From positions 1 through 12,805 of the forward strand of contig JAPLBX010000070.1 in assembly GCA_026392535.1 (NCBI GenBank): a stretch of 12,805 nucleotides of DNA, read 5' to 3'. Source of the DNA: Actinomycetota bacterium. Its GTDB lineage: Bacteria > Actinomycetota > Actinomycetes > S36-B12 > UBA5976. Shown in pieces: positions 1 through 7,991 of this stretch. The position numbers and the translations under genes were made by a program. Position 1 is the first letter of the stretch. Every line of letters starts with the position of its first letter. The notes under the pieces are model-generated. The model saw only the letters and a list, made by a program, of their open reading frames with translations, searched no databases and was not told the origin of the DNA.

Positions 1-348
1 CTTTATGCACCTCGGATTCTCGAAGACACGGTCGTGGCAGTGAAGGTGCGTTTGCAGCGCGGTGACGAAGATATTCGATTGTCAGCTGTTGAAATGAATT
101 TGATTGATGTGACTCGAGCTGAGCGGCCAATCACAATCTCGTTGACTACCCAGTTGATGGATGAGGCAACTATGACAAAGATGCAAAACATCTTGCTGGC
201 CCATCCGGGAAATACCACTGTGATTTTGAAGGTGATCAACTTCTCTCGAGTCACCAAGATTCAACTTGAAGATAAGTTCAAGGTGGACTCGGAGAATGGT
301 CTATTCTCAGACCTCAAAGCTCTGTTAGGACCAAATTGTCTAAGTTGA
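1..348 (+). CDS. dnaE: DNA polymerase III alpha subunit, C-terminal end (partial)
   Basis: This is the last 115 codons of an open frame that enters from the left edge in frame 1 and stops at TGA 346-348. The protein is the far C-terminal part of the replicative polymerase catalytic subunit, beyond the polymerase core: a nucleic-acid-binding OB-fold stretch (around ILEDTVVAVKVRLQRGDED) followed by the tau-binding-type tail. The ending DLKALLGPNCLS closely matches the conserved C-terminus of actinobacterial DnaE1 as I recall it, which is the main reason for the call. The catalytic PHP and polymerase domains lie outside the window. The 3' end overlaps the next gene by 13 nt. dnaE upstream of the his genes is a common actinobacterial arrangement. 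Confidence is high for the family; nothing can be said about its promoter. Confidence 0.9.
   Translation, partial: LYAPRILEDTVVAVKVRLQRGDEDIRLSAVEMNLIDVTRAERPITISLTTQLMDEATMTKMQNILLAHPGNTTVILKVINFSRVTKIQLEDKFKVDSENGLFSDLKALLGPNCLS
327..330 (+). promoter_or_regulatory. Shine-Dalgarno for the membrane protein gene at 336
   Basis: AGGA lies 5 nt upstream of the TTG at 336, inside the dnaE reading frame. It supports TTG 336 as the start; a second in-frame TTG at 345 has a less suitable spacing. Confidence 0.5.
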
Positions 349-833
349 TTGCGAACCTCAAAGAACAACGTGCTGCACTCACGTTGATGCCGGTTGCTGC
401 TTTCTTTTTGTTCCTAGTTTGGTTCTTGTTTGCACCGCGTCCGGATTGTTACTACCAAAAAGGGCAGTGCGTTTATTTCGTAACCCAAAACAGTGACTTC
501 TTCTATATGGATCTGTGGTTCGCTGGACCTGCTTTGGTGATTGGTTTGTTGTTTGGACTTGGTTTTGCCAAAGCTTGGTATAAAGCGGGAATCATTTTCC
601 AGATTTTGGTTGCACTGATTGCAACTGGTTTGTCATGGGCTGTGGTTTTTGTTGCTTCGCTTGCATCACCAGCGGAAAGAATCGATGAAAACACCCGACT
701 ATCGAATCTTGAACTGCGCAGCGTTGGCGCATTGTTTATTTGGGCCTTTGCCACCCAGATGGTCATGGTCTTTCGTGGCCAGGATGATGAGACCTCAGAT
801 CCGTCCGATCATGATTCATCGGGAACCTTATAA
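336..833 (+). CDS. Uncharacterised four-helix membrane protein
   Basis: This 165-aa protein starts with TTG and overlaps the end of dnaE by 13 nt, so it is probably translated from the dnaE transcript. I do not recognise it firmly. It shows a short basic N-terminus, then hydrophobic segments at about residues 13-33, 61-80, 84-110 and 128-147. A loop after helix 1 carries two cysteines (C38 and C45) that could form a disulfide if the loop is outside the cell. The tail is polar and acidic (residues 149-165, rich in Asp and Ser). Size, topology and position between dnaE and hisD resemble the DUF2567-type membrane proteins of some Actinobacteria, but that link is a guess from context. No catalytic motif is visible. 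The next gene has its own promoter, so this is likely the last gene of the dnaE unit. Confidence 0.7.
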   Translation: MSKLIANLKEQRAALTLMPVAAFFLFLVWFLFAPRPDCYYQKGQCVYFVTQNSDFFYMDLWFAGPALVIGLLFGLGFAKAWYKAGIIFQILVALIATGLSWAVVFVASLASPAERIDENTRLSNLELRSVGALFIWAFATQMVMVFRGQDDETSDPSDHDSSGTL

Positions 834-865
834 CCAGTGATTTCGTGAGTAAAAACTGAGGTTTT

Positions 866-878
866 CTCAAGATTTGAG
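866..878. repeat. Short inverted repeat at the hisD -35 region
   Basis: CTCAA (866-870) and TTGAG (874-878) are perfect inverted copies separated by 3 nt. The right arm overlaps the best -35 candidate. It is short enough to be chance, and is listed because it lies beside the stronger palindrome at 879-909. Confidence 0.3.
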
Positions 879-907
879 CACTCTCGTCTCAAACTAGAAT
901 ACGAGAG
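873..907 (+). promoter_or_regulatory. hisD promoter, probably leaderless
   Basis: The -10 element is TAGAAT at 895-900, matching TANNNT. The best -35 is TTGAGC at 874-879, with a short 15-nt spacer; reading it as TTTGAG at 873-878 gives 16 nt. Six bases separate the -10 box from the hisD GTG at 907, so transcription should begin at or next to the first base of the start codon. There is no usable Shine-Dalgarno upstream. Leaderless genes are common in Actinobacteria. This promoter should drive the whole his unit and, through overlaps, trpE. Confidence 0.65.
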
Positions 908-909
908 TG
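879..909. promoter_or_regulatory. Perfect 9-bp inverted repeat over the hisD promoter (candidate operator)
   Basis: CACTCTCGT (879-887) and ACGAGAGTG (901-909) are exact reverse complements separated by 13 nt. Arm centres are 22 bp apart, about two helical turns, as expected for a dimeric repressor on one DNA face. The -10 box lies in the spacer, and the right arm covers the predicted transcription start and the GTG start codon. Binding would block RNA polymerase. The regulator is not in the window and is unknown. Because the right arm begins at the -10/start junction, most of the repeat is not transcribed, so an RNA hairpin is unlikely. Confidence 0.55.
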
Positions 910-2208
910 ATTCAGACAATTGATTTGCGCACGAATGAGAGCACCGATCTCTCAAGTGTTTTGCCGCGCGCTGGACTCGATGTTGAGAGCGCAATTGCCA
1001 CCGTGCGACCAATTGTTGAAGATGTAAAAGCCCGTGGTGCGCAGGCTGTGCTTGCTTGGGGTGAAAAGTTGGACGGGGTTCGTCCGGTTTCGCTAAAAGT
1101 GCCACAATCTGAAATCGATAAAGCAGTAGCAGGTCTAGATCCAAAGGTTCGAGACGCATTGTTGGAATCGATTCGCAGAGCCCGGTTAGTTCACGAAGAT
1201 CAACGTCGGGTTGATAAGACCACAAATGTGGTTGAAGGTGGAAATGTCACTGAACGTTGGATCGCTGTCGAACGTGTTGGTTTATATGTGCCAGGTGGTC
1301 GTGCGGTTTATCCGTCATCAGTAGTGATGAATGTTGTGCCAGCGCAGGTTGCGGGTGTGAAATCAATGGTGGTTGCGTCCCCTCCACAAAAAGAATTTGC
1401 CGGCTTACCACACCCAACAATTTTGGCTGCCTGTGGTTTGTTAGGGATTACTGAAGTTTATGCAGCTGGTGGCGCACAAGCTGTTGCAATGTTTGCTTAC
1501 GGCATTGAAGGATTGCCGGCAGTGAATATGGTGACAGGTCCAGGAAACATCTATGTGACCGCTGCTAAGAGATTATTAAAAGGGCGGATCGGAATTGATT
1601 CTGAAGCTGGCCCAACTGAGATAGCGATCTTGGCAGACAAAACAGCTCGTGCTGATTTAGTGGCATCAGATTTGATTAGCCAAGCAGAACACGATGTGAT
1701 TGCAGCATCGGTTTTAGTTACTGATTCACTTGAGTTGGCTAAAGATGTGGAAGCCGAACTTGCAAAGCAAGTTCCAGCTACAAAGCATTCTGCCCGAATT
1801 CGTGAAGCACTTGGTGGGGTGCAAAGCGCAATAGTTTTGGTTCGCAACATTGCTCACGGTGTTGAAGTTGTAAATGCATATGCAGCTGAGCATCTTGAGA
1901 TTCAAACTGAGAATGCATCTGAGGTTGCTTCTCGAATTGTTAATGCTGGTGCGATATTTGTTGGGAACTATTCACCTGTGTCACTAGGGGATTACTGCGC
2001 TGGTTCGAACCATGTTTTGCCAACTGCAGGTTGTGCGTGCCACTCATCAGGTTTGAGTGTGCAGACATTCTTGCGCGGTGTGCACGTGATTGAATACTCG
2101 CAGAAGGCTTTGGCTGATGTGGCACACCATGTCGTGGCGCTTGCCAATGCCGAAGATTTACCAGGTCATGGTGAAGCAGTCCAGATTCGTTTTAAGGAGG
2201 CAAAATGA
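907..2208 (+). CDS. hisD: Histidinol dehydrogenase
   Basis: This enzyme catalyses the last two steps of histidine synthesis, oxidising L-histidinol through the aldehyde to L-histidine with two NAD+. The 433 aa are a normal family length. Zinc ligands are visible as Q259 and H262 (SQAEH), D362 (GDYCAGSNH) and H421 (LPGHGE). The general-base Glu-His pair is E328-H329 (AAEHLE). The NAD-binding GGAQAVA and TGPGN motifs are near 188-214. The GTG at 907 is the right start because the protein then begins MIQTIDLR, like actinobacterial homologues (MI..IDLR), and sits exactly at the promoter's expected transcription start. The stop overlaps the hisC start as ATGA. Enzymatically it looks intact. Confidence 0.97.
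   Translation: MIQTIDLRTNESTDLSSVLPRAGLDVESAIATVRPIVEDVKARGAQAVLAWGEKLDGVRPVSLKVPQSEIDKAVAGLDPKVRDALLESIRRARLVHEDQRRVDKTTNVVEGGNVTERWIAVERVGLYVPGGRAVYPSSVVMNVVPAQVAGVKSMVVASPPQKEFAGLPHPTILAACGLLGITEVYAAGGAQAVAMFAYGIEGLPAVNMVTGPGNIYVTAAKRLLKGRIGIDSEAGPTEIAILADKTARADLVASDLISQAEHDVIAASVLVTDSLELAKDVEAELAKQVPATKHSARIREALGGVQSAIVLVRNIAHGVEVVNAYAAEHLEIQTENASEVASRIVNAGAIFVGNYSPVSLGDYCAGSNHVLPTAGCACHSSGLSVQTFLRGVHVIEYSQKALADVAHHVVALANAEDLPGHGEAVQIRFKEAK
2194..2200 (+). promoter_or_regulatory. Strong Shine-Dalgarno for hisC
   Basis: AAGGAGG, a full-strength anti-16S match, lies 4 nt before the hisC ATG and inside the hisD coding end. It is the strongest ribosome-binding site in the window and contrasts with leaderless hisD and the weak sites of most downstream overlapping starts. 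Confidence 0.8.
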
Positions 2209-3287
2209 GTTTGCCAATTAGAGATGAACTAAAGAATGTTTCTCCATACGGTGCACCACAAATAGATGTGCCAGTGAAGTTGAACACGAATGAGAATCCG
2301 TATTCACCACCGGCTGCTTTGGTGGAAGCAATTGCCAAGAATGTTGCTGCGATTGCAGGTGGACTAAATCGCTATCAAGATCGTGATGCTTTGCACCTTA
2401 GAGAGAGTTTGGCTGGATATGTATTGCGTGACACTGGTGTGAGTGTTTCGCGTGAACAGATTTGGGCTGCTAATGGTTCAAACGAAATCATGTTGCAGAT
2501 TTTGCAAGCTTTTGGTGGACCTGGGCGCAAAGCACTTACCTTTAGTCCGACTTATTCAATGTATGGCGAGTATGCCCGGGACACGAACACTGAGTTTGTT
2601 GCCGTTGCACGCCGGGAAGACTTTTCACTCGATGCTGAATTGATTGTTTCAGCTTTGTCGATCCACCGACCACACGTGGTGTTTCTTGCAAGTCCAAACA
2701 ATCCAACCGGCACTGCGATGAGTTTGGATGTTCTTGATTCAGTTTTGAAAGCTGCCCAAAACACAATCATTGTGGTTGATGAAGCATATGCAGAGTTCCG
2801 TCGTGAAGGTGTGGATTCAGCCATTACTCGAGTTGCCAAGTATCCAAACTTGGTTGTTACGCGCACCATGTCTAAAGCATTTGCTTTGGCGGGGGTTCGC
2901 CTTGGATATTTGATTTCTTCGACTGAGATGGTGGATGCGGTTCAACTTGTGCGATTGCCGTATCACTTGTCGTCAGTAACTCAGGTTGTGGCCAATACCG
3001 CACTTGGGTTTGCATCCGAATTGCAAAAGGATTTGGACCAAATCCGCTCATCTCGCGATGAATTCGTGGTTTGGGCGGCACAAAGTGGGTTTGAGACCAT
3101 CCAATCGGATGCCAACTTTGTATTGTTAGGGCAGTTCTCAGACCGTCATGCAGCGTGGCAGGCGCTTGTTGATCGCGGAGTTTTAGTGCGCGAAGTTGGT
3201 CCAGACCATTGGCTTCGGATCACAATCGGCACCGCATCCGAAATGGAAATTTTGAAAAAGGCACTACTCGAAGTGAAAGGTCTCTAA
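2205..3287 (+). CDS. hisC: Histidinol-phosphate aminotransferase
   Basis: This PLP-dependent class I/II aminotransferase converts imidazole-acetol phosphate and glutamate to histidinol phosphate and 2-oxoglutarate. It has 360 aa, the usual length. Visible landmarks are the N-terminal LNTNENPY substrate segment (26-33), SPNNPTGT (163-170), VDEAYAEF (191-198) and the PLP-lysine motif [10 protein letters not shown] with K224, followed by VRLGY. The ATG overlaps the hisD stop by 4 nt and is preceded by AAGGAGG. The TAA stop shares one base with the hisB ATG. HisC paralogues can also take aromatic substrates, but the his operon position makes the histidine role the natural one. Confidence 0.96.
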   Translation: MSLPIRDELKNVSPYGAPQIDVPVKLNTNENPYSPPAALVEAIAKNVAAIAGGLNRYQDRDALHLRESLAGYVLRDTGVSVSREQIWAANGSNEIMLQILQAFGGPGRKALTFSPTYSMYGEYARDTNTEFVAVARREDFSLDAELIVSALSIHRPHVVFLASPNNPTGTAMSLDVLDSVLKAAQNTIIVVDEAYAEFRREGVDSAITRVAKYPNLVVTRTMSKAFALAGVRLGYLISSTEMVDAVQLVRLPYHLSSVTQVVANTALGFASELQKDLDQIRSSRDEFVVWAAQSGFETIQSDANFVLLGQFSDRHAAWQALVDRGVLVREVGPDHWLRITIGTASEMEILKKALLEVKGL

Positions 3288-3880
3288 TGAGTCGCACCGC
3301 ACGTATTGAACGCACCACTAAAGAAAGCAGTGTTGTCCTAGAACTAAATCTAGATGGCACTGGTCAGGTTGAAGTTGAAACTGGTGTGCCATTTTTTGAC
3401 CACATGATGAGCCAGCTTGGTAAGCACGGCGGATTCGATTTAAATATCAAAACTGTTGGTGATACCCACATTGATTCTCACCACACAGTTGAAGACACTG
3501 CGATTGCTTTCGGACAAGCCTTGAAGCAAGCACTTGGTGACAAAGTAGGCATCACCCGTTTTGGTGATGCGATGGTGCCACTTGATGAAGCTTGCAGCCA
3601 AGTTGTGGTTGATGTTTCGGGTCGTCCATATTTGGTCCACGAAGAACCAGAGTTGATTGAGTTAATTGGTTCTTATGACACATCTTTGACTAAACACATT
3701 TGGGAAAGCATTACTTCAGCTGCACAGATTGCTTTGCATATCCGCGTGCTTAGTGGTCGCAATGCACACCACATCGTTGAGTGCCAATTCAAAGCTGTTG
3801 CACGTGCGCTTCGCACGGCCGTTGCTTTAGATCCACGCGTGCATGGCGTGCCATCGACTAAAGGTGTTTTGGGCGACTAA
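3287..3880 (+). CDS. hisB: Imidazoleglycerol-phosphate dehydratase
   Basis: This enzyme dehydrates imidazole glycerol phosphate to imidazole acetol phosphate with two Mn2+ ions. The 197-aa length is that of the monofunctional enzyme, so no phosphatase domain is fused and histidinol phosphatase must be encoded elsewhere. Metal-binding motifs are clear: FFDHM (36-40), DSHHTVED (63-70, with H65, H66, E69) and AHHIVE (160-165, with H161, H162, E165), plus a C-terminal TKGVLGD. The frame is open further upstream, to 3209, but ATG 3287 is preferred. It gives the family N-terminus [13 protein letters not shown], has AAAGG 6 nt upstream, and starts at the hisC stop (TAATG). A 1-nt TAATG overlap follows into hisH. 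Confidence 0.96.
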   Translation: MSRTARIERTTKESSVVLELNLDGTGQVEVETGVPFFDHMMSQLGKHGGFDLNIKTVGDTHIDSHHTVEDTAIAFGQALKQALGDKVGITRFGDAMVPLDEACSQVVVDVSGRPYLVHEEPELIELIGSYDTSLTKHIWESITSAAQIALHIRVLSGRNAHHIVECQFKAVARALRTAVALDPRVHGVPSTKGVLGD

Positions 3881-4521
3881 TGAATTCGCGACCGTCAGTA
3901 GTCGTATTTGATTACGGCTCTGGAAATGTTCGATCAGCGCAGCGCGCCCTCGAACATGTTGGTGCTGAAGTCACTTTGACTTCCGACTTTGAGACTGCAC
4001 TCAATGCCGACGGACTATTTGTTCCAGGAGTTGGCGCTTTTGATGCTTGCATGCAAGGGATAAACAAATATAAAGGTGGGGAACTAGTCGATCGTCGTTT
4101 GGCTGGTGGTCGCGCTGTATTCGGAGTGTGTGTGGGCATGCAGATCCTGTTTGACCAAGGTGTTGAACATGGAATTGAAACTAGAGGACTAGGTCAATGG
4201 CCAGGTGTGGTGGAAAAACTAACTGCAGATGTTTTGCCTCACATGGGTTGGAACACAGTTTCGGTGGCTCCTAATTCAAAGTTGTTTGCAGGTGTTGAAA
4301 GTGAACGGTTTTATTTTGTGCATTCATATGGTGTGACCAAGTGGTTGTTGCCAGATGAATTTGAAAAAACTAAAGCACCACAGGTCACTTGGTGTGAATA
4401 TGGAGAGAAGTTCGTAGCAGCTGTTGAAAACGGACCGCTAGTTGCAACCCAGTTCCATCCAGAAAAAAGTGGCGACGCTGGCCTTCAGGTTTTGCAAAAC
4501 TGGTTGAAAGGTTTGAAATGA
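3880..4521 (+). CDS. hisH: Imidazole glycerol phosphate synthase, glutaminase subunit
   Basis: This class I glutamine amidotransferase releases ammonia from glutamine and channels it into HisF. It has 213 aa. The catalytic triad is visible: nucleophile C84 in FGVCVGMQ, and H193 and E195 in QFHPEKSG. The N-terminal DYGSGNVRS and the VPGVGAF segment (48-54, the oxyanion strand region) are typical of HisH. The start overlaps the hisB TAA by one base and the end overlaps priA by 4 nt. The partner hisF is two genes downstream, with priA between, as in other actinobacterial his operons. No strong Shine-Dalgarno precedes it, so translation is probably coupled to hisB. Confidence 0.96.
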   Translation: MNSRPSVVVFDYGSGNVRSAQRALEHVGAEVTLTSDFETALNADGLFVPGVGAFDACMQGINKYKGGELVDRRLAGGRAVFGVCVGMQILFDQGVEHGIETRGLGQWPGVVEKLTADVLPHMGWNTVSVAPNSKLFAGVESERFYFVHSYGVTKWLLPDEFEKTKAPQVTWCEYGEKFVAAVENGPLVATQFHPEKSGDAGLQVLQNWLKGLK

Positions 4522-5252
4522 AGAAATTGGAATTACTTCCCGCAGTTGATGTGGCAGAAGGACAAGCCGTTCGATTAGTGCAAGGCGCTTTGGGAAGTGA
4601 AACATCATATGGAGATCCACTTGAAGCGGCATTAACTTGGCAAAGAGCGGGTGCTGAATGGTTGCACCTAGTTGATTTGGATGCGGCTTTTGGTCGCGGT
4701 TCGAATCGTGAATTGCTGGCAGATGTTGTTAAGAAGATGGACATCAAGGTTGAGTTGTCAGGCGGCATTCGAGATGATGAATCATTAGAAGCCGCAATGA
4801 AAACTGGTTGCACGAGAGTGAATCTAGGAACCGCAGCTTTAGAAAACCCAGAATGGTGTGCAAAGGCAATAGATAAGTGGGGAGACCGCATTGCCGTGGG
4901 ACTTGATGTGCGCGGCACAACCCTCGCTGCTCGAGGCTGGACCGAAGAAGGCGGCGACCTATGGGAAGTGCTTACACGCCTAGAAGCAGACGGATGTGCA
5001 CGCTATGTCGTAACTGATGTGACCAAGGATGGCACGCTTAAAGGCCCTAACTTGGAACTGCTTAAAGAAATGACCACTCGAACCAACAAGCCGATCGTGG
5101 CAAGTGGTGGGGTTTCGTCTTTGGATGATTTGCGTGCAATTGCATCGCTTACTGATAGTGGCGTTGAAGGTGCAATTGTTGGCAAAGCTCTTTATGCCGG
5201 TGCGTTTACATTAGAAGCTGCCCTTGAACTTATGGAACAGTTGGCGAAATGA
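4518..5252 (+). CDS. priA: Bifunctional phosphoribosyl isomerase A (HisA/TrpF)
   Basis: This beta/alpha-barrel sugar isomerase converts ProFAR to PRFAR for histidine and, in Actinobacteria, also isomerises phosphoribosylanthranilate for tryptophan. It has 244 aa. Catalytic acid/base residues are D11 (LPAVDV) and D171 ([10 protein letters not shown]); D130 (VGLDVRG) and R19 are also conserved. SGGIRD (81-86) and [11 protein letters not shown] are phosphate-site motifs. The RGW motif at 139-141 corresponds, by family knowledge, to the Arg143/Trp145 loop of Mycobacterium tuberculosis PriA that allows dual specificity. No trpF is present among the trp genes here. The loop before RGW is a few residues shorter than in mycobacteria. 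The start overlaps the hisH stop (ATGA) with AAAGG 6 nt upstream; the end overlaps hisF by 4 nt. Confidence 0.93.
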   Translation: MKKLELLPAVDVAEGQAVRLVQGALGSETSYGDPLEAALTWQRAGAEWLHLVDLDAAFGRGSNRELLADVVKKMDIKVELSGGIRDDESLEAAMKTGCTRVNLGTAALENPEWCAKAIDKWGDRIAVGLDVRGTTLAARGWTEEGGDLWEVLTRLEADGCARYVVTDVTKDGTLKGPNLELLKEMTTRTNKPIVASGGVSSLDDLRAIASLTDSGVEGAIVGKALYAGAFTLEAALELMEQLAK

Positions 5253-6064
5253 CGTTAGCGGTTCGAGTTATTCCATGTCTTGATGTTGATGCTGGTCGAG
5301 TAGTTAAAGGCGTCAACTTTGAAAACTTGCGGGATGCGGGCGACCCAGTTGAATTAGCAAAACTTTATGGCGAGATGGGCGCAGATGAATTAGTTTTCCT
5401 CGATATCACTGCATCTAGTGGGAATCGTGAAACCACTTATGACATTGTGCGCCGAACGGCCGATCAAGTATTTATTCCACTGACAGTTGGCGGCGGTGTC
5501 AGAACCGTTGAAGACGTAGACAAATTACTTCGAAGTGGCGCTGACAAAGTTGGGATAAACACCGCCGCTATTTCACGGCCAGACTTTTTGCAAGAAGCTG
5601 CTAAAAGATTTGGATCGCAGTGCATTGTTTTGTCTGTGGATGCGCGCAGAGTAAATGGCAAAGTAAATAACCAATTAAGTCTCCAGACAAATGATGGAAC
5701 TGCAACTCCTTCTGGTTTTGAAGTCACCACACATGGTGGCCGGCAAGGAACTGGCATTGATGCAATCGAATGGGCAACTCGTGGTGCAGAACTTGGAGTT
5801 GGTGAAATCTTGCTCAACTCAATGGATGCAGATGGCACCAAAGATGGTTTTGATCTTGAACTGATTTCACTTGTGCGCAAGGCGGTGTCTATTCCAGTGA
5901 TTGCATCAGGTGGGGCTGGCAAAGCTTCTGACTTCGCACCGGCAGTTCAAGCAGGAGCAGATGCAGTGTTGGCAGCGAGCGTTTTCCACTTTGGAACCGT
6001 CTCGATTGCGGAAGTTAAACGAGAGTTAGCTGCTGCGCAGCTCACCGTGAGACAAGTCAATTAA
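5249..6064 (+). CDS. hisF: Imidazole glycerol phosphate synthase, cyclase subunit
   Basis: This beta/alpha barrel pairs with HisH and uses the channelled ammonia to convert PRFAR to imidazole glycerol phosphate and AICAR. It has 271 aa. Catalytic aspartates are D12 ([14 protein letters not shown]) and D131 (LSVDARR). [10 protein letters not shown] (81-90) and [11 protein letters not shown] (209-219) form the phosphate sites, and [13 protein letters not shown] is typical. The segment after D131 (roughly 135-153) is about ten residues longer than I expect for actinobacterial HisF and is polar, rich in Asn, Gln and Thr, so it is probably a surface loop. The ATG overlaps the priA stop by 4 nt without a clear Shine-Dalgarno. 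It ends 14 nt before hisI. Confidence 0.96.
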   Translation: MTLAVRVIPCLDVDAGRVVKGVNFENLRDAGDPVELAKLYGEMGADELVFLDITASSGNRETTYDIVRRTADQVFIPLTVGGGVRTVEDVDKLLRSGADKVGINTAAISRPDFLQEAAKRFGSQCIVLSVDARRVNGKVNNQLSLQTNDGTATPSGFEVTTHGGRQGTGIDAIEWATRGAELGVGEILLNSMDADGTKDGFDLELISLVRKAVSIPVIASGGAGKASDFAPAVQAGADAVLAASVFHFGTVSIAEVKRELAAAQLTVRQVN

Positions 6065-6078
6065 GGCAGAATGCGCGC

Positions 6079-6438
6079 ATGAATTTAGATTCAATCAAGT
6101 TTGACGGCTCTGGCCTGATTCCTGCGATTGCGCAAGATGCGCAAAGCGGGCAGGTTCTGATGCTTGCTTGGATGAATCGCGAAGCCTTGGAATTAACAAT
6201 CTCAACTCGCAAGGCCACCTATTGGTCACGTTCGCGCCAAGAGATTTGGGTTAAGGGTGAAACGTCAGGATCCAATCAAGAAGTGGTTTCTATTTTCCAT
6301 GACTGCGATAAAGATGCAATCTTGTTGAAAGTCAACCAATCAAACGGTGCTTGCCACACTGGCGATAAATCCTGCTTCGATGCAGGTTTAATGGATGAGA
6401 TTTCTACTGGTGAGAATTTAATTGCAGGCGACAAATGA
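6079..6438 (+). CDS. hisI: Phosphoribosyl-AMP cyclohydrolase
   Basis: This enzyme opens the adenine ring of phosphoribosyl-AMP to give ProFAR, the PriA substrate. At 119 aa it is the monofunctional cyclohydrolase without a fused HisE pyrophosphatase, so hisE must lie elsewhere. The zinc site cysteines C76, C92 and C99 keep the spacing (16 and 7) of the characterised archaeal enzyme, and the Mg2+ motif HDCDKD supplies D75, D77 and D79. [17 protein letters not shown] is the family core. The short leader (6065-6078) has only a weak purine run and contains the palindrome ATGCGCGCAT, which includes the start codon. An ATG at 6071 is out of frame. The stop overlaps trpE by 4 nt. Confidence 0.95.
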   Translation: MNLDSIKFDGSGLIPAIAQDAQSGQVLMLAWMNREALELTISTRKATYWSRSRQEIWVKGETSGSNQEVVSIFHDCDKDAILLKVNQSNGACHTGDKSCFDAGLMDEISTGENLIAGDK

Positions 6439-7991
6439 AACTTGAATATCAGTCAAATGGTGAAGTTCGGCCAACTCTCACGGAGTTTGCTGAACTTGCA
6501 AAGACGCGTCGCGTGATTCCGGTTGCAGTCCGGGTTTTGGCTGATGGTGAAACTCCGGTTGGTTTGTATCGAAAACTTGCTGGCGAACGCGCTGGTACTT
6601 TTTTGCTGGAATCAGCAGAACATGGCCGCACTTGGTCTCGGTATTCATTTGTTGGTGTGAACTCCCGCGCAATGTTGACCAGTGTTGACGGTGAAACTGC
6701 TTGGCTTGGAAATGTTCCGGCAGGTGCACCAACCGATGGCAACCCACTTGAAACCTTGCGGGACACCCTCGCTGCACTTCACACCCAACCATTACCGGGA
6801 TTGCCACCGCTTACTAGCGGCATGGTTGGTCTAGTTGCATATGACGCCGTTAGACGCTGGGAGAAACTGCCAGTTGAAACTCTTGATGAACTTCAAATCC
6901 CAGAAATTGCCATGTTGTTAGCAACCGACATTGCGGTTTTGGATCACTGGGATCAAAGTGTTTGGTTAATTGCCAATGCGGTCAACTTCGACAACACCGA
7001 TGCTCGCATGGAAGATGCTTATGCTGATGCGGTTATGCGGATTGAAAAGATGAAGTCAGACTTGCAATCTAAATCTGATGCTTCGGCAACTGTTTGGGAT
7101 AGTGATGCCAAGGCAGATTTCTCTCACCGAACTAAACCGGAAGACTTTTTGGCAAATGTGGAAAAGTGCAAGGATTACATTCGAAAAGGTGATGCTTTTC
7201 AGATTGTGGTTTCACAACGCTTTGAAACAAAAGCTTCGGCTTCTGCGCTAGATGTGTATCGAGTACTGCGGGTTCAAAACCCAAGCCCTTATATGTATTT
7301 GTTTAGGTTTCCAACTATTGATTCAAAGAACAATGAACTTTCAAGTGAAGTTGCTTTCGACGTTGTGGGAAGTAGTCCTGAAGCCCTAGTGACACTTAAT
7401 CATGGTCGGGCTCTGATTCATCCGATAGCTGGCACTCGCAAACGCGGTGCAACAGTTGATGAGGACACTGCACTTGCAACAGATCTTATGGCCGATCCGA
7501 AAGAACGCGCAGAACACTTGATGCTAGTTGATTTAGGACGAAACGACTTAGGTCGGGTTTGTGAAAACGGAACTGTGGATGTCACCGACTTTATGTCGAT
7601 TGAGAAGTATTCACACGTTATGCATATTGTTTCGACTGTTGAGGGAACTTTGGCGAAGGAGAAGTCGGCATATGACTTGTTAGCGGCAACTTTCCCAGCC
7701 GGAACCTTGTCAGGAGCTCCAAAACCACGGGCAATGGAAATTATTGAAGAACTTGAAGAAGTTCGACGTGGTGTTTATGGTGGTTGTGTCGGATATATGG
7801 ATTTTGCTGGCGATATGGACACTGCAATTGCTATTCGCACAGCAGTCATCAAAGATGGAACTGCTTATGTTCAAGCAGGCGCTGGGGTAGTGGCTGACAG
7901 CGATCCACAATCAGAACATCAAGAGTGCATAAACAAAGCATCCGCTGTGTTGCGAGCAATTGCAGTAGCAAACACAATCCGAGATTTATAA
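6435..7991 (+). CDS. trpE: Anthranilate synthase component I
   Basis: This enzyme makes anthranilate from chorismate, using ammonia supplied by a TrpG subunit that is not in the window. It has 518 aa with an N-terminal regulatory part and a C-terminal chorismate-binding domain. The tryptophan feedback-site elements LLES (57-60) and NPSPYMYLF (282-290) are intact, so allosteric inhibition is expected. Catalytic-domain motifs include VGSSPEALV (311-319), IAGTRKRG (331-338), [10 protein letters not shown] (366-375), [16 protein letters not shown] (422-437) and [13 protein letters not shown] slightly long loop (about 293-305) precedes VGSSPEA. The ATG overlaps the hisI stop, physically joining the his and trp units. 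The TAA abuts the next ATG directly. Confidence 0.96.
   Translation: MKLEYQSNGEVRPTLTEFAELAKTRRVIPVAVRVLADGETPVGLYRKLAGERAGTFLLESAEHGRTWSRYSFVGVNSRAMLTSVDGETAWLGNVPAGAPTDGNPLETLRDTLAALHTQPLPGLPPLTSGMVGLVAYDAVRRWEKLPVETLDELQIPEIAMLLATDIAVLDHWDQSVWLIANAVNFDNTDARMEDAYADAVMRIEKMKSDLQSKSDASATVWDSDAKADFSHRTKPEDFLANVEKCKDYIRKGDAFQIVVSQRFETKASASALDVYRVLRVQNPSPYMYLFRFPTIDSKNNELSSEVAFDVVGSSPEALVTLNHGRALIHPIAGTRKRGATVDEDTALATDLMADPKERAEHLMLVDLGRNDLGRVCENGTVDVTDFMSIEKYSHVMHIVSTVEGTLAKEKSAYDLLAATFPAGTLSGAPKPRAMEIIEELEEVRRGVYGGCVGYMDFAGDMDTAIAIRTAVIKDGTAYVQAGAGVVADSDPQSEHQECINKASAVLRAIAVANTIRDL

Noticed and set aside
804..821. CCGAT...ATCGG inverted repeat near the end of the membrane protein gene, considered as a terminator
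   Set aside because: The stem is only five pairs, it lies within the coding end and no T-run follows.
809..1225. Minus-strand open frame of 138 codons opposite the start of hisD
   Set aside because: It is a shadow of hisD in composition, has no recognisable domain, and would cover the hisD promoter in antisense.
3209..3286. Upstream extension of the hisB reading frame
   Set aside because: It lies inside hisC in another frame. ATG 3287 gives the family N-terminus, has a Shine-Dalgarno and sits at the hisC stop.
4812..4820. ACGAGAGTG, identical to one arm of the hisD palindrome, inside priA
   Set aside because: It is a single half-site without an inverted partner in mid-gene. A 9-mer match on either strand in a window this size has roughly a one-in-ten chance, so it is not called an operator.
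4385..4918. Minus-strand open frame of 177 codons opposite hisH and priA
   Set aside because: Both plus-strand genes are certain. The antisense product has no family features and no visible promoter or ribosome-binding site.
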